Shown: piece by piece, positions 1-6,781 of the stretch | Layout of the letters: every line of letters begins with the position of its first letter | Position numbering within the stretch: the stretch's first letter is position 1 | Origin: Bacillota bacterium | GTDB taxonomy: Bacteria; Bacillota; Clostridia; Christensenellales; SZUA-584 | Direction: 5' to 3' | Length of the DNA: 14,750 nucleotides | Assembly: GCA_023441905.1 (NCBI GenBank) | Contig: JAEZNC010000153.1 | Coordinates: 1 to 14,750, forward strand | Notes under the pieces: generated by a model | The model's input: only the letters and a program-made list of their open reading frames with translations | Told to the model about the DNA's origin: nothing | Database searches by the model: none | Made by a program: the position numbers and the translations under genes

Positions 1-516
1 GCCATCGAGACCGTCAGAAAAATTAATCGCGTTGGTAATCGCCACGATCCATAACACCACAAATGCGGATACCACCGCGGCAAGCAATGGGTTTGTGAGC
101 AAATCCTTCGGAAAATAAAACTGAAGACATCCGACGAGCACAATTAACGCAAGAATAAATAGAATAATCAGTCGCCGCCGGGCCGGAAGTGACAAAATAT
201 CGTCGATCAAACCCATCATTGTCACACCCGAAATGCCGATCAAAAAAGCGATGATTATATTGAGCTGAAGTGATTTATCATCAAATAAAAAAACATAAAG
301 CACAGTGGACACAATGGTCGCCAAATATATCGCCACACCGCCCATCAGCGGTATGGGCTTTGTATGAGCTTTGCGTTCATTCGGGATGTCCATGATGTTC
401 CATTTGCGCGATGCCACAATCATGAGAGGTGTCATCCCCAGCGAAAGAACCAGAGCCACTGCTGTTACAATTAAAAAATTCAGCATACTTTTACGAACCG
501 TGCAATTACCGGACAC
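1..516 (-). CDS. MraY/TagO/WecA-family undecaprenyl-phosphate sugar-1-phosphate transferase (3' part off the window)
   Basis: This is the N-terminal 172 residues of a polytopic membrane enzyme; the rest lies beyond the left edge. The family moves a sugar-1-phosphate from a UDP-sugar onto undecaprenyl phosphate at the inner face of the membrane, starting teichoic acid, O-antigen-like polymer or peptidoglycan lipid synthesis. Visible family marks are a first membrane helix (about residues 12-34), HTKPIPLMGG (51-60), the acidic GLIDD motif (102-106) and NAINFSDGLDG (162-172), which is the nucleotide/metal region. The IPLMGG and NAINFSDGLDG forms fit the TagO/WecA branch better than MraY proper (inference). 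I chose the GTG at 516 because AGGAAGG lies 5 bases upstream (522-528) and a consensus promoter lies just before that. An ATG at 486 is possible but has no ribosome binding site. No neighbour shows which polymer it serves. Confidence 0.88.
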   Translation of the reverse strand, partial: MSGNCTVRKSMLNFLIVTAVALVLSLGMTPLMIVASRKWNIMDIPNERKAHTKPIPLMGGVAIYLATIVSTVLYVFLFDDKSLQLNIIIAFLIGISGVTMMGLIDDILSLPARRRLIILFILALIVLVGCLQFYFPKDLLTNPLLAAVVSAFVVLWIVAITNAINFSDGLDG

Positions 517-544
517 GGGCGCCTTCCTGCCTTTATCAGCCCCC

Positions 545-573
545 ATTATATGTGAGAATCACAGTTATGTCAA
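545..573 (-). promoter_or_regulatory. Consensus sigma-A-type promoter of the MraY/TagO-family gene
   Basis: On the minus strand TTGACA (573-568) and TATAAT (550-545) are separated by exactly 17 bases, both perfect consensus hexamers. Transcription should begin near 538, giving a leader of roughly 20 bases that contains the AGGAAGG ribosome binding site. This supports the GTG start at 516 and shows the gene has its own promoter, separate from the membrane protein gene upstream. Confidence 0.85.
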
Positions 574-621
574 TTAAGTGTAAACGTGAACAATCATTCA
601 GAGGTCTCAAGATTTGCCTGA

Positions 622-1116
622 CTAAACGGTAAGCACACCCATCACAAGAGCGCTGAACACCACCGATAAGCCAAAATCACTGAGGGCTTTTTTGACATGA
701 AAACGGAAATCCTTGTAAGCACTTTTGAGCTCGCGTGTGCCGTCAATCACAACAAATCGGGGTGTGATCAGGCAGAAAATCAATCCGTCCAGCACAAGCA
801 GATCGATGAGGATAAACACACTGTACAGCACCAACAAATGCGCAAACCCAAACCAAAGCGTATAGCCTTGCCCCATTGCCGCTTTGTTCACAAAGCTCGA
901 AAAGACCGGGTAACCTACCTTGATAATCAGCAGAGGAATATCGAGCAAACGTTTCGCAAGCTTTTCACGGCGGCTCATCGGCGCAGCGGCAGAGCGAATC
1001 GGCTCGGGGTATTCATTGAGCCAGAGCCTTGCATGCAAAAACTGTGAAACAAGCCGAATCAATATCAGGGCAAACGAGTAGATCATTGCTTCATACAGCC
1101 ATTTTTCAACCGGCAT
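622..1116 (-). CDS. Uncharacterised multi-pass membrane protein
   Basis: The product is 164 residues and I do not recognise the family. It has about four hydrophobic stretches: residues about 8-27, 55-75, 87-118 (long enough for one or two passes) and 148-164, so it should sit in the cytoplasmic membrane. Between the first two lies a basic stretch with MSRREKLAKRL, and between the last two a charged loop with PRFVVIDGT and YKDFRFH, likely cytoplasmic. The start is the ATG at 1116, preceded by GGGGAGG seven bases upstream; longer forms starting at 1242 would run through the divergent promoter region and lack a ribosome binding site. It is divergent from the DUF3788 gene and co-directional with the MraY/TagO-family gene, which has its own promoter. 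A function cannot be inferred. Confidence 0.75.
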   Translation of the reverse strand: MPVEKWLYEAMIYSFALILIRLVSQFLHARLWLNEYPEPIRSAAAPMSRREKLAKRLLDIPLLIIKVGYPVFSSFVNKAAMGQGYTLWFGFAHLLVLYSVFILIDLLVLDGLIFCLITPRFVVIDGTRELKSAYKDFRFHVKKALSDFGLSVVFSALVMGVLTV

Positions 1117-1173
1117 AGCAACCTCCCCGTTGGTGTTTTCTTTTGACTTTAACACAACATAGACGGTTATACA

Positions 1174-1202
1174 ATGACAGCGGATTAAGGAAATGGTATA
1201 AT
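1174..1202 (+). promoter_or_regulatory. Probable promoter of the DUF3788 gene
   Basis: ATGACA (1174-1179, five of six matches to TTGACA) is followed after 17 bases by a perfect TATAAT (1197-1202). The predicted transcription start is near 1209, about 23 bases before the ATG at 1232, which leaves room for the CCGGAGGT ribosome binding site at 1217-1224. Confidence 0.7.
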
Positions 1203-1231
1203 GGTGGAAATATGTGCCGGAGGTAAAAAGC

Positions 1232-1657
1232 ATGAGTATCATTCAAGACCCCACAACAGCCCCCGATATGCAGGCCATGGCTGCTTCAATAGTCGGGGAT
1301 GCGCGCGTGCGCTGGTTATCACTCACTTCACATATCGAACAAACCTTTGGTGCTAAACCGCAAATTGCATACAGCAGCTGCAGTGCGAAACCGGGGTGGA
1401 ATGTAAAATACAAAAAAAGCGGCAAAGCCCTCTGTACGCTTTATCCCGAACCCGAGAGTTTTACCGCGCTGGTTGTCACCGGCGCAGCCGATATGGAAAA
1501 GTTCTTGTTGACACGCGCTCTTTTTTCCGACAGATTGAACACACTTTATGACAAGACGCAGCTTTTCAACAACACCAAATGGCTGATGATCGGCGTCACG
1601 GATGACACTTTGCTCGATGATGTGAAAAAGCTGCTGGATATCAAAACATCCAAATAG
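1232..1657 (+). CDS. DUF3788 domain protein
   Basis: This is a 141-residue soluble protein with no signal peptide or membrane helix. The pattern fits the DUF3788 family: RWLSLTSHIEQTFG near residues 28-41, then SAKPGWNVKYKKSGKALCTLYP (about 52-73), then a FTALVVTGAADMEKF segment and a C-terminal half with ending LLDIKTSK. That family is short, cytosolic and of unknown biochemical role; it is common in Firmicutes. I start at the ATG at 1232 because CCGGAGGT lies 7 bases upstream; the in-frame ATG at 1214 would place the ribosome binding site inside the gene. It has its own promoter, so it appears to be monocistronic. No terminator is evident directly after it. Confidence 0.8.
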   Translation: MSIIQDPTTAPDMQAMAASIVGDARVRWLSLTSHIEQTFGAKPQIAYSSCSAKPGWNVKYKKSGKALCTLYPEPESFTALVVTGAADMEKFLLTRALFSDRLNTLYDKTQLFNNTKWLMIGVTDDTLLDDVKKLLDIKTSK

Positions 1658-1670
1658 GCGTTTGCGTTTA

Positions 1671-1870
1671 TTATGGCTTCAATATAACCTTGATGAGATT
1701 TTCTTTTCTGCTGTCAAAAATCTGATGCTCAATCAGCTTATCGCGGATCAAATGAAGGTCCGATCCGCACAGGGATGTTGATTTAACTTTCACGATAATA
1801 TCATCATCAGCAGGTCCGGGGATCTTCAACCTCCTTGACCTCTTTCATGTCCATAACAAACAGCCTTCAT
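1671..1870 (-). pseudogene. Remnant of a zinc-dependent alcohol dehydrogenase (MDR family), internally deleted and frameshifted
   Basis: Reading the minus strand from an ATG at 1870, three frames in turn give a recognisable medium-chain dehydrogenase N-terminus: MKAVCYGHE, then VKEVEDP, then PADDDIIVKVKSTSLCGSDLH. This matches the usual beginning of zinc alcohol dehydrogenases, including the CGSDLH motif with the catalytic zinc cysteine. It then jumps directly into DSRKENLIKVILKP and a stop at 1671, which is the usual C-terminus of the family. About 300 residues, including the Rossmann domain, are missing. A good ribosome binding site (GAGGAG) remains in front of the ATG, so both ends of the gene are preserved while the middle is lost. 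It cannot encode a working enzyme. Family identity comes from recalled motifs, not a search. Confidence 0.75.
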
Positions 1871-1913
1871 ATACAAATGCTCCTCTTATGTAAACCAATG
1901 ATCATCAAGGATT

Positions 1914-2029
1914 GCTTGCCGAACGAATTTCGTGTTCTGCAAGCTCAACCCTTAAAAGTTCTGCTTGCCGGGGTTCCATATGCGAAATCATGGAATAGCC
2001 GTGCTATTTCTTGATTTCTGCAACACGGC
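1914..2029. other. Gene-free stretch with several overlapping inverted repeats
   Basis: Between the dehydrogenase remnant and the DUF2953 gene (1871-2174) there is no credible gene. It contains GCTTGC (1914-1919) and GAAC (1921-1924) pairing with GTTC (1934-1937) and GCAAGC (1939-1944). The same GCAAGC could instead pair with a second GCTTGC at 1963-1968. Further arms are TTCCAT (1974-1979) with ATGGAA (1990-1995), AATAGC (1994-1999) with GCTATT (2003-2008), and GCCGTG (1998-2003) with CACGGC (2024-2029). Several of these are mutually exclusive. A weak promoter candidate, TTGATT (2011-2016) 17 bases before TATTGT (2034-2039), could serve the DUF2953-gerW operon. Confidence 0.4.
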
Positions 2030-2174
2030 AGGGTATTGTCAGCCATCAAGAAGGTTTTCCTATAATCAGTGTTTACTCATTTTATTTCAAGAAATATTAT
2101 GGCTTGTTTTTATCAATTTACTATTTCATATAAGCCGATTTTTTTCACATACTAAACAAAAAAGGATGGTTGGT

Positions 2175-2654
2175 ATGGTTGCTGCTGTTGTTATACTCGT
2201 TATCATCGTTGTTTTTATCTTTGTACTGCAAAGGCTTAAGATAAAGATTTTGATTAATTTAAGCGAAAACGCTATATTCGCTGATATTTTTTGCCTTTAT
2301 CCTTTTCTAAACATCCGACTGGACATTGAGGAAAACCGACCGATTCTGCTTGTGAATATACTAAAAATGCAGGTTTACAGAAAACCGCTGCATATCAAAA
2401 AAAACCGATATAAAACAAGCCTGCTCAGACATGCTCGCTTTGAAGGCATGGAGATCAGCACCTATTATGGTTTGGGTAATCCTTTTTCCACGGGAATGTT
2501 TGCGGGATTGCTGGGGATGGCAAAATCACTTCCCTTTCCCATTCAGTTTAATCATTATCCTGACTTTTTTGCCGCAAGTGAATATTTGCGTATCAATGCA
2601 TCAGTATATTTGAAATTGGGAACCACTATTAAAAACTATATGTTCAATCGCTAA
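2175..2654 (+). CDS. DUF2953 family membrane protein, partner of GerW/YtfJ
   Basis: The product is 159 residues with one strong N-terminal membrane helix (residues about 2-22) and then a mainly soluble domain. The segment STYYGLGNPFSTGMFAGLLG followed by AKSLPFPIQF and ASEYLRINASVYLKLGT resembles the conserved core of DUF2953 (YtfI-like) proteins, which are usually somewhat longer, near 200 residues. The gene ends 21 bases before gerW, and this pairing is typical of spore formers, so both are expected to work in sporulation or spore germination (inference from context). I start at the ATG at 2175 because AAAGGATG lies upstream at good distance; an ATG at 2166 is possible, and an upstream TTG at 1965 is unlikely because it adds atypical residues from the repeat-rich region. 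AT-rich relative to its neighbours. Confidence 0.7.
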   Translation: MVAAVVILVIIVVFIFVLQRLKIKILINLSENAIFADIFCLYPFLNIRLDIEENRPILLVNILKMQVYRKPLHIKKNRYKTSLLRHARFEGMEISTYYGLGNPFSTGMFAGLLGMAKSLPFPIQFNHYPDFFAASEYLRINASVYLKLGTTIKNYMFNR

Positions 2655-2675
2655 GCGATCAAAGGAGAGTAACTT

Positions 2676-3092
2676 ATGGAAAATCTCACACAGCAAGTGG
2701 ATACGCTGTTCACCAACATGGAGAACTTCACACAAAACGATAGTCTTATCGGGAAGCCTATATCTCAGGGCGATAAAACATTTTTACCCGTGATGTCCTT
2801 AACGCTCGGATACGGCGGCGGTGACACACAATCAAAAGGCAAACAGACAACAGGCGTGGCCGCCAGCGGAACGATGGGCGGCGGTGCGCTCGGCGTCGGC
2901 GCGAAGCTATGCACTGATGCGGTTATCGTGATTGACAAAGACAATGTCATGTTTGCGCCGATTAATGCCACGAGCAACATGGGCCAGATCATCAATCAAA
3001 TTCCCCAGATTATCGGGAACATGCAGCCCGGCGGCTCACAAGCCTCTCAGCAGTCCAGCGCTAGCCAATCGACGCAGCCTGGCCAGCAGTAA
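2676..3092 (+). CDS. gerW: GerW family sporulation protein (YtfJ)
   Basis: This 138-residue protein has the hallmarks of the GerW/YtfJ family: an N-terminal helix, then GKPISQGDKTFLPVMSLTLGYGGG (residues about 26-49), a glycine-rich SGTMGGGALGVGAKL core (64-78) and AVIVIDKDNVMFAPI (82-96). The tail from residue 115 is low-complexity, rich in Gln and Ser. In Bacillus the protein is made during sporulation and is needed for germination with certain germinants (family knowledge). AAAGGAG at 2661-2667 is nine bases before the ATG. It is co-directional with and close behind the DUF2953 gene, forming the usual two-gene unit. This is the best evidence in the window that the host is a spore former. 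Confidence 0.9.
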   Translation: MENLTQQVDTLFTNMENFTQNDSLIGKPISQGDKTFLPVMSLTLGYGGGDTQSKGKQTTGVAASGTMGGGALGVGAKLCTDAVIVIDKDNVMFAPINATSNMGQIINQIPQIIGNMQPGGSQASQQSSASQSTQPGQQ

Positions 3093-3210
3093 ATAGTGCT
3101 GATTAAACCGTCAGTTAAACCGGCGGAGCACGGTGGCCTTAATGCTCTATACTCAGCTGACTTAATTCACTCTCACAAAGCTTGTTCAAGGGCCTTATTT
3201 TAGAAGCAGC

Positions 3211-3251
3211 AAAAAGCATCCTGTAAAAATGCCTTTCACAGGATGCTTTTT
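3211..3251. terminator. Bidirectional intrinsic terminator between gerW and the AraC gene
   Basis: A 14-base perfect stem, AAAAAGCATCCTGT (3211-3224) with ACAGGATGCTTTTT (3238-3251), encloses a 13-base loop. The A-run on one side and the T-run on the other let it act on both strands: after gerW on plus and after the AraC-family gene (stop at 3291) on minus. The 3093-3210 stretch between gerW and this hairpin shows no gene. Confidence 0.9.
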
Positions 3252-3290
3252 CATTCATTTTAGTGCTCAGGGCAATTTATTAGGAATGCA

Positions 3291-4193
3291 CTATTTGTTT
3301 ATTTTTCGGACGGGGCGCGCTTCAATATATCCGCGGTACCCCATAGGAGCCAACTGGAAGCGCGGGGCGGCATCATCCGCCCACTCAAATCCATACAATG
3401 TCGGATCGTATGTTTTCATGATCTGCCAAATTTCATCGATAGCATTCTCAAACTTTTCATCATCGAACGGCGGACCCTGAAACACCATCATCTGACACGC
3501 GGGCAGCGTTATGATCTCATAACCTTCGGGCACGTCGCCCTTATAATCCGTCGGCACTTCCACACCTTGAGCGTATTCGGATGTGCCCTCCGGCCTCAAG
3601 TTTTGCGGCAGCCACATGCCTATCGGTTCATAGAGCGCATCTTTGATGCCGGACAGCACTTCCCAAACCTCGCAGCCCACCTCGTCGCAATAGTCAAAGT
3701 AATGCGCTGCCTTGATCCCTCTTTTGAGAATCAATTTTCTTTCAGGCCTTTCTATTACCTGTACAAAAGCCGTATTCGTATTTTTCATCGCTATATTTTC
3801 CTCTCTTTGTCGTGTAAGGTAATAATCACGGGCTTTAACCGGCATAAAGAACTGAAGTGCAGGCTTCTGCTTCGAATACACACGCGGAGACATCCCAAAT
3901 TCTTTGGTAAACGCGCGCGTGAATCCCTCGTGTGAATCGAACACAAAATCGAGTGCCACATCGACGATGCGGCTGCCGCCATCGTGCAGCTTCGTTGCGG
4001 CTTTGGCAAGGCGAAATGAGCGTATGTACTCAAAAGGGGCGCGACCCGTCATCTCCTTGAAAATCCGCCCCGCGTGCCAAGGAGAGTATCCCGCTATTTT
4101 CGCGAGTTCTGCAAGTGTGATGGGCTGCATTATGCGGGCCGTGATAAAATCTTGCATACGCTGTACCGCCAGGACTTTCTGCCAATGTTCCAA
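3291..4193 (-). CDS. AraC-family transcriptional regulator with GyrI-like effector-binding domain
   Basis: The protein is about 300 residues. The N-terminal third (about 8-105) is an AraC/XylS DNA-binding domain with two helix-turn-helix units: ITLAELAKIAGYSPWHAGRIFKE, then IVDVALDFVFDSHEGFTRAFTKEFGMSPRVY. The C-terminal half (about 145-298) resembles the GyrI-like/SRPBCC small-molecule domain, as in Rob- and BltR/BmrR-type multidrug sensors, with VIERPERKLILKRG and later YEIITLPACQMMVFQGP. It likely senses a hydrophobic or cationic ligand and controls transport or detoxification genes, but no target is next to it. The start is uncertain: the ATG at 4208 overlaps the GGAGGG sequence itself, whereas the TTG at 4193 has GGAGGG seven bases upstream (4201-4206), so I favour TTG. 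It is divergent from the padR operon. Confidence 0.88.
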   Translation of the reverse strand: MEHWQKVLAVQRMQDFITARIMQPITLAELAKIAGYSPWHAGRIFKEMTGRAPFEYIRSFRLAKAATKLHDGGSRIVDVALDFVFDSHEGFTRAFTKEFGMSPRVYSKQKPALQFFMPVKARDYYLTRQREENIAMKNTNTAFVQVIERPERKLILKRGIKAAHYFDYCDEVGCEVWEVLSGIKDALYEPIGMWLPQNLRPEGTSEYAQGVEVPTDYKGDVPEGYEIITLPACQMMVFQGPPFDDEKFENAIDEIWQIMKTYDPTLYGFEWADDAAPRFQLAPMGYRGYIEARPVRKINK

Positions 4194-4200
4194 TGATCTT

Positions 4201-4206
4201 CCCTCC
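4201..4206 (-). promoter_or_regulatory. Ribosome binding site that decides the AraC gene start
   Basis: GGAGGG on the minus strand lies 7 bases before the TTG at 4193, but it overlaps the first codons that would follow the ATG at 4208. No other purine-rich site lies before that ATG, so the TTG is the better start. Confidence 0.6.
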
Positions 4207-4304
4207 ATTTAACAGATTACATACAATAAGGGGCTTTTTCTTGACCTGCGTTGCGATGTTTCATTTTAACATTCCCATAATCAAAAAGAAATATAGGCTA
4301 CCTA

Positions 4305-4333
4305 TTGACAACTATATCGTCTGGCGATATAAT
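4305..4333 (+). promoter_or_regulatory. Consensus promoter of the padR operon
   Basis: TTGACA (4305-4310) and TATAAT (4328-4333) are both perfect and separated by 17 bases. Transcription should start near 4340. One palindrome fills most of the space between the two boxes and overlaps the -10 box, and a second lies just downstream, so repressor binding would block this promoter. Confidence 0.85.
4313..4331. promoter_or_regulatory. Putative PadR operator 1 (palindrome inside the promoter)
   Basis: TATATCG (4313-4319) and CGATATA (4325-4331) form a perfect inverted repeat around a 5-base TCTGG centre. It lies between the -35 and -10 boxes and includes the first bases of the -10 box. The same arms recur in operator 2. 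PadR proteins bind as dimers to palindromes in their own promoters, so autorepression is the likely role (inference). Confidence 0.65.
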
Positions 4334-4347
4334 TCGTATCGTTACAT

Positions 4348-4370
4348 GATATATCGTCTCGCGATATATC
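4348..4370. promoter_or_regulatory. Putative PadR operator 2 (palindrome downstream of the start site)
   Basis: GATATATCG (4348-4356) and CGATATATC (4362-4370) form a perfect 9-base inverted repeat around TCTCG. Its centre is 37 bases from that of operator 1, and it lies about 8 to 30 bases after the predicted transcription start, before the ribosome binding site. The shared arms and TCTSG centre suggest one protein binds both. Confidence 0.65.
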
Positions 4371-4398
4371 CGAAGCCGTTATATTAAGGAGGTAACTT

Positions 4399-4722
4399 AT
4401 GGCCGAAAGTTTCGGGGCGCTGACGGAATCCGTCTTTTATATACTCCTCTCTCTGTTTGAGCCTATGCACGGCTATGGCATTATGCAAAATGTCAAGGCA
4501 TTAAGCCGCGGCCGCGTATCAATGGGAGCCGGAACCTTGTATGGTGCCATCAGCACGCTGGTCGAAAAGGGTTGGATAAAACCGCTTGAAAATGCAAGTG
4601 ATGAAAGAAAGAAAGAATATGTTATTACCGACACCGGAAGAAGAATTGTAGCAGCCGAACTGAGCCGGCTTGAAGAGCTCCTACAAAACGGGCGTCAAAT
4701 ATATGGAGGTGATCCGTCATGA
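4399..4722 (+). CDS. PadR-family transcriptional repressor
   Basis: This 107-residue protein is a standard small PadR regulator: a winged helix with LTESVFYILLSLFEPMHGYGIMQ (residues about 8-30), GAGTLYGAISTLVEKGWI (about 43-60) as the recognition helix region, and the wing ERKKEYVITDTGRRIV (69-84), followed by a short dimerisation helix. The ribosome binding site AAGGAGG lies a few bases before the ATG. The stop overlaps the ATG of the DUF2812 gene by four bases (ATGA), so the two are translationally coupled. It probably represses its own promoter at the two palindromes upstream. Proteins of this group often respond to cell-envelope stress or drugs, and the effector is not evident here. Confidence 0.92.
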   Translation: MAESFGALTESVFYILLSLFEPMHGYGIMQNVKALSRGRVSMGAGTLYGAISTLVEKGWIKPLENASDERKKEYVITDTGRRIVAAELSRLEELLQNGRQIYGGDPS

Positions 4723-5261
4723 AACATGTGATCCGCAAGCCATATTGGAATTGGGAAAAGGAAGAAAAATGGCTTAATGGAATGAGCGCTAAAGGACTGG
4801 CTTTAGTGGACTACTCATGGTGCCGCTATGTATTTGAAGAAGCACTGCCCGGGGAATATATTTACCGCATCGAATTGCTTGATTATTGGGCAACCAATCC
4901 GGCAGGCCAGAAATATATCCGCTTTGTGGAGGGAACCGGTGCAGAATTTGTCTCGTCTTATATGAGATGGGTATATTTCCGCAGAAAAGCCGCCGACGGG
5001 CCGTTCATGTTGCATTCTGACATTCCGTCCCAAATTGCTCACAACAAAAGAGTGCGTGCGCTTTGGTTTGGTCTTGCAATACTGGAACTTAGCGTCGGTC
5101 TGATGAATATCTGTATCGGTATTTGGACGCGTAACCCATCTCCCAATTTGCTGCTCGGTTCGCTGCTGTTTGTGGTCGGATGTGCGTTTGCCTCTTGGGT
5201 CATCCAAATTACCCGCAAAATCAGAAGACTGAATAAAGAGCTGCTCATTCACGAAGGGTAG
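4719..5261 (+). CDS. DUF2812 domain membrane protein
   Basis: The 180-residue product begins with the DUF2812 domain: WNWEKEEKWLNGMSAKGLAL (about residues 10-29), then YVFEEALPGEYIYRIELLDY and a WVYFRRKA segment near 84-91. Two membrane helices follow (about 113-134 and 142-164) and then a basic cytoplasmic tail. DUF2812 proteins are nearly always encoded directly after a PadR regulator in Firmicutes, which is what is seen here with a 4-base overlap. The domain's role is unknown; a membrane-stress or export-related function under PadR control is possible but is inference. A good terminator lies 20 bases after the stop, so the operon is just these two genes. Confidence 0.88.
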   Translation: MKHVIRKPYWNWEKEEKWLNGMSAKGLALVDYSWCRYVFEEALPGEYIYRIELLDYWATNPAGQKYIRFVEGTGAEFVSSYMRWVYFRRKAADGPFMLHSDIPSQIAHNKRVRALWFGLAILELSVGLMNICIGIWTRNPSPNLLLGSLLFVVGCAFASWVIQITRKIRRLNKELLIHEG

Positions 5262-5281
5262 CGGCATGTCTGTTTATACGG

Positions 5282-5319
5282 AAAAGAGCCCTGAGGCAAT
5301 ACGCCCCAGAGCTCTTTTT
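5282..5319 (+). terminator. Intrinsic terminator of the padR-DUF2812 operon
   Basis: AAAAGAGC (5282-5289) pairs with GCTCTTTT (5311-5318), with further CTG/CAG and GG/CC pairs inside, and the right arm runs into a T-tract. It starts 20 bases after the DUF2812 stop codon. Confidence 0.85.
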
Positions 5320-5662
5320 GAATAGATCAAGCTTACTCACCGGTAGTTTATTAGCTTCGGCAAAGCTGAGGAGTTGAGCAAATGAGAGCGGAACAATGGT
5401 TGCATTCACTGAAAACGGCCACAGCTAACCTTCGCGAGTCGAGTCTTCAACCGACCAAATAATTCTGTACACCCAGTCGTGCAAGCAATAATATGCCCTC
5501 TTAACGGTTGTTGATCGCCAGCATCTTTTGACTTTGATCAAAAATCATATTTTCAGGTTTGACAGTTCTGTGACATAACGGGAGGCCACAGAGATAAAAA
5601 TCTCTAAATATTTGCATCGATCCCAAGTATTTAAACCAAAATGTGAGAGTATCATCTTGCAC
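5320..5662 (-). pseudogene. Coding-like debris, part resembling a protein kinase catalytic loop
   Basis: No intact gene lies between 5320 and 5860. On the minus strand a frame from a GTG at 5662 to a stop at 5501 gives DDTLTFWFKYLG and later CHRTVKPENMIFDQSQK. The latter resembles the HRDxKPEN loop of Hanks-type Ser/Thr kinases, with Thr in place of the catalytic Asp. A second frame (5505-5320) reads RAYYCLHDWVYRIIWSVED, an in-frame TAG at 5427-5425, then WPFSVNATIVPLSFAQLLSF and KLPVSKLDLF, breaking off at the terminator of the padR operon. The pieces look protein-like but are in different frames and lack good starts. The kinase likeness is short and may be accidental. The remaining part to 5860 shows only small hairpins (5741-5759, 5828-5841). 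Confidence 0.35.
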
Positions 5663-5859
5663 TCACTTTAAAAACTTATAAACCAGCATGTTTCAACCAA
5701 GCATGGCATTCAGCTATGACAAAATATATTTATTCAAATCATTGCCTTGTTTTGGCAATTACGATTCGATTCAGACGACAGTGAATAATGTTGAGTGCCA
5801 ATTGACATTGAAAGTTTTTTGCCTTTGGGGAGTTATCTCCCGTTACAGGTGTTCTCTTT

Positions 5860-6768
5860 TTATCCGATGAGAGCCGCCCAAGTCTTCGGTCCGACAATAC
5901 CGTCAGCGGTGAGTCTCACGGCCTGCTGGAACACCGTCACAGCCTGCTCGGTCTTTGGTCCGAAAATACCATCCACATCTTCCATGAAATATCCTTTCTT
6001 TTCAAGCGCGCGCTGCACTACCCGTACATCATCTCCCTTCAAATACGGCTTGCCAACATTTTTTAGTAAGCGCGTATACGTGACGGTCGCATGGCTGCCT
6101 CCCCAGCACTTCAGACATCCAAACCGGTTCCATCCAGCGGCACTGATTGGTTCGCGTACCACACCGTCATCTCTTCCTTTCGCATGAACGACAGTACCGT
6201 CACCCATGTATACGCCCACATGATACATCTGATTTTTAGCAAGATATTTCTTGAATACAAGATCCCCCGCCATCAGCTCATCTCTGCTAATATCGCTGCA
6301 CTCATTAAAATAAAGGCCATTGGCACTGCGGTCACCAGAAATCAGGCATTCATCCAACAGAAATTTCACCACCAGCCCTGAGCAGTCGTAGGCAATCAGC
6401 GTTTGAGTCGTTTTGACATGCTCGTTGTAATGCGCCAAAGCACGTTTATAATCCACCGATGATTTTTCCATCTTTCTGATGAGTTCGGGTGTCATCTGAC
6501 CACCCTGAGCGCCCCAAACATAAAGTGCTCCTTGTTGATTTGCAATAAAACTGATAAATCTTTGTCTTTGGTCTGCTGTTCTCTCCCAATTTTCCGGGCT
6601 CACGAGCGCCTCAAGGTCGGCTCCTTTAATGAGTCCGACAATATATGCCATCAGTATCCCCGATGAATGCTCTTCAATTTCCAAAATCTTATCTCCGCAG
6701 GACAATCTTCCTATTATGTATTCTCCCGAGCTGTTATAGACGGGAAGGCTCTTTATCGCTATTTTCAT
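5860..6768 (-). CDS. Phage endolysin: NlpC/P60 peptidase with C-terminal peptidoglycan-binding domain
   Basis: The 302-residue enzyme should cut a peptide bond in peptidoglycan (family: gamma-D-Glu-diamino acid endopeptidases) to release phage. Residues about 1-57 look like a small SH3-like module ending IKGADLEALV. The NlpC/P60 domain covers about 65-225: the nucleophile is Cys129 in YDCSGLVV, the catalytic His is His183 in YHVGVYMGDG, and His195 (VVHAKG) is the likely third residue. A PG_binding_1 domain follows (about 238-301) with YLKGDDVRVVQRAL and DGIFGPKTEQAVTVFQ. There is no signal peptide, so a holin would be needed. AAGGAG (6775-6780) is six bases before the ATG. It starts 13 bases after the fibre-like gene and is the last gene of the late cluster. 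The 81-201 insert-like loop KMEKSSVDYKRALAHYNEH between domains is longer than in minimal NlpC/P60 proteins. Confidence 0.9.
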   Translation of the reverse strand: MKIAIKSLPVYNSSGEYIIGRLSCGDKILEIEEHSSGILMAYIVGLIKGADLEALVSPENWERTADQRQRFISFIANQQGALYVWGAQGGQMTPELIRKMEKSSVDYKRALAHYNEHVKTTQTLIAYDCSGLVVKFLLDECLISGDRSANGLYFNECSDISRDELMAGDLVFKKYLAKNQMYHVGVYMGDGTVVHAKGRDDGVVREPISAAGWNRFGCLKCWGGSHATVTYTRLLKNVGKPYLKGDDVRVVQRALEKKGYFMEDVDGIFGPKTEQAVTVFQQAVRLTADGIVGPKTWAALIG

Positions 6769-6781
6769 CGTTTACTCCTTA

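Noticed and set aside
1965..2654. Longer DUF2953 frame starting at the TTG at 1965
   Set aside because: The added 70 residues come from the repeat-rich stretch, have no ribosome binding site at the TTG and do not resemble the family; the ATG at 2175 has AAAGGATG upstream.
5320..5860. Prophage attachment site or integrase near the left border
   Set aside because: No tRNA gene, integrase or direct repeat to the right flank can be seen in the window; the right border is outside it, so an att core cannot be compared.
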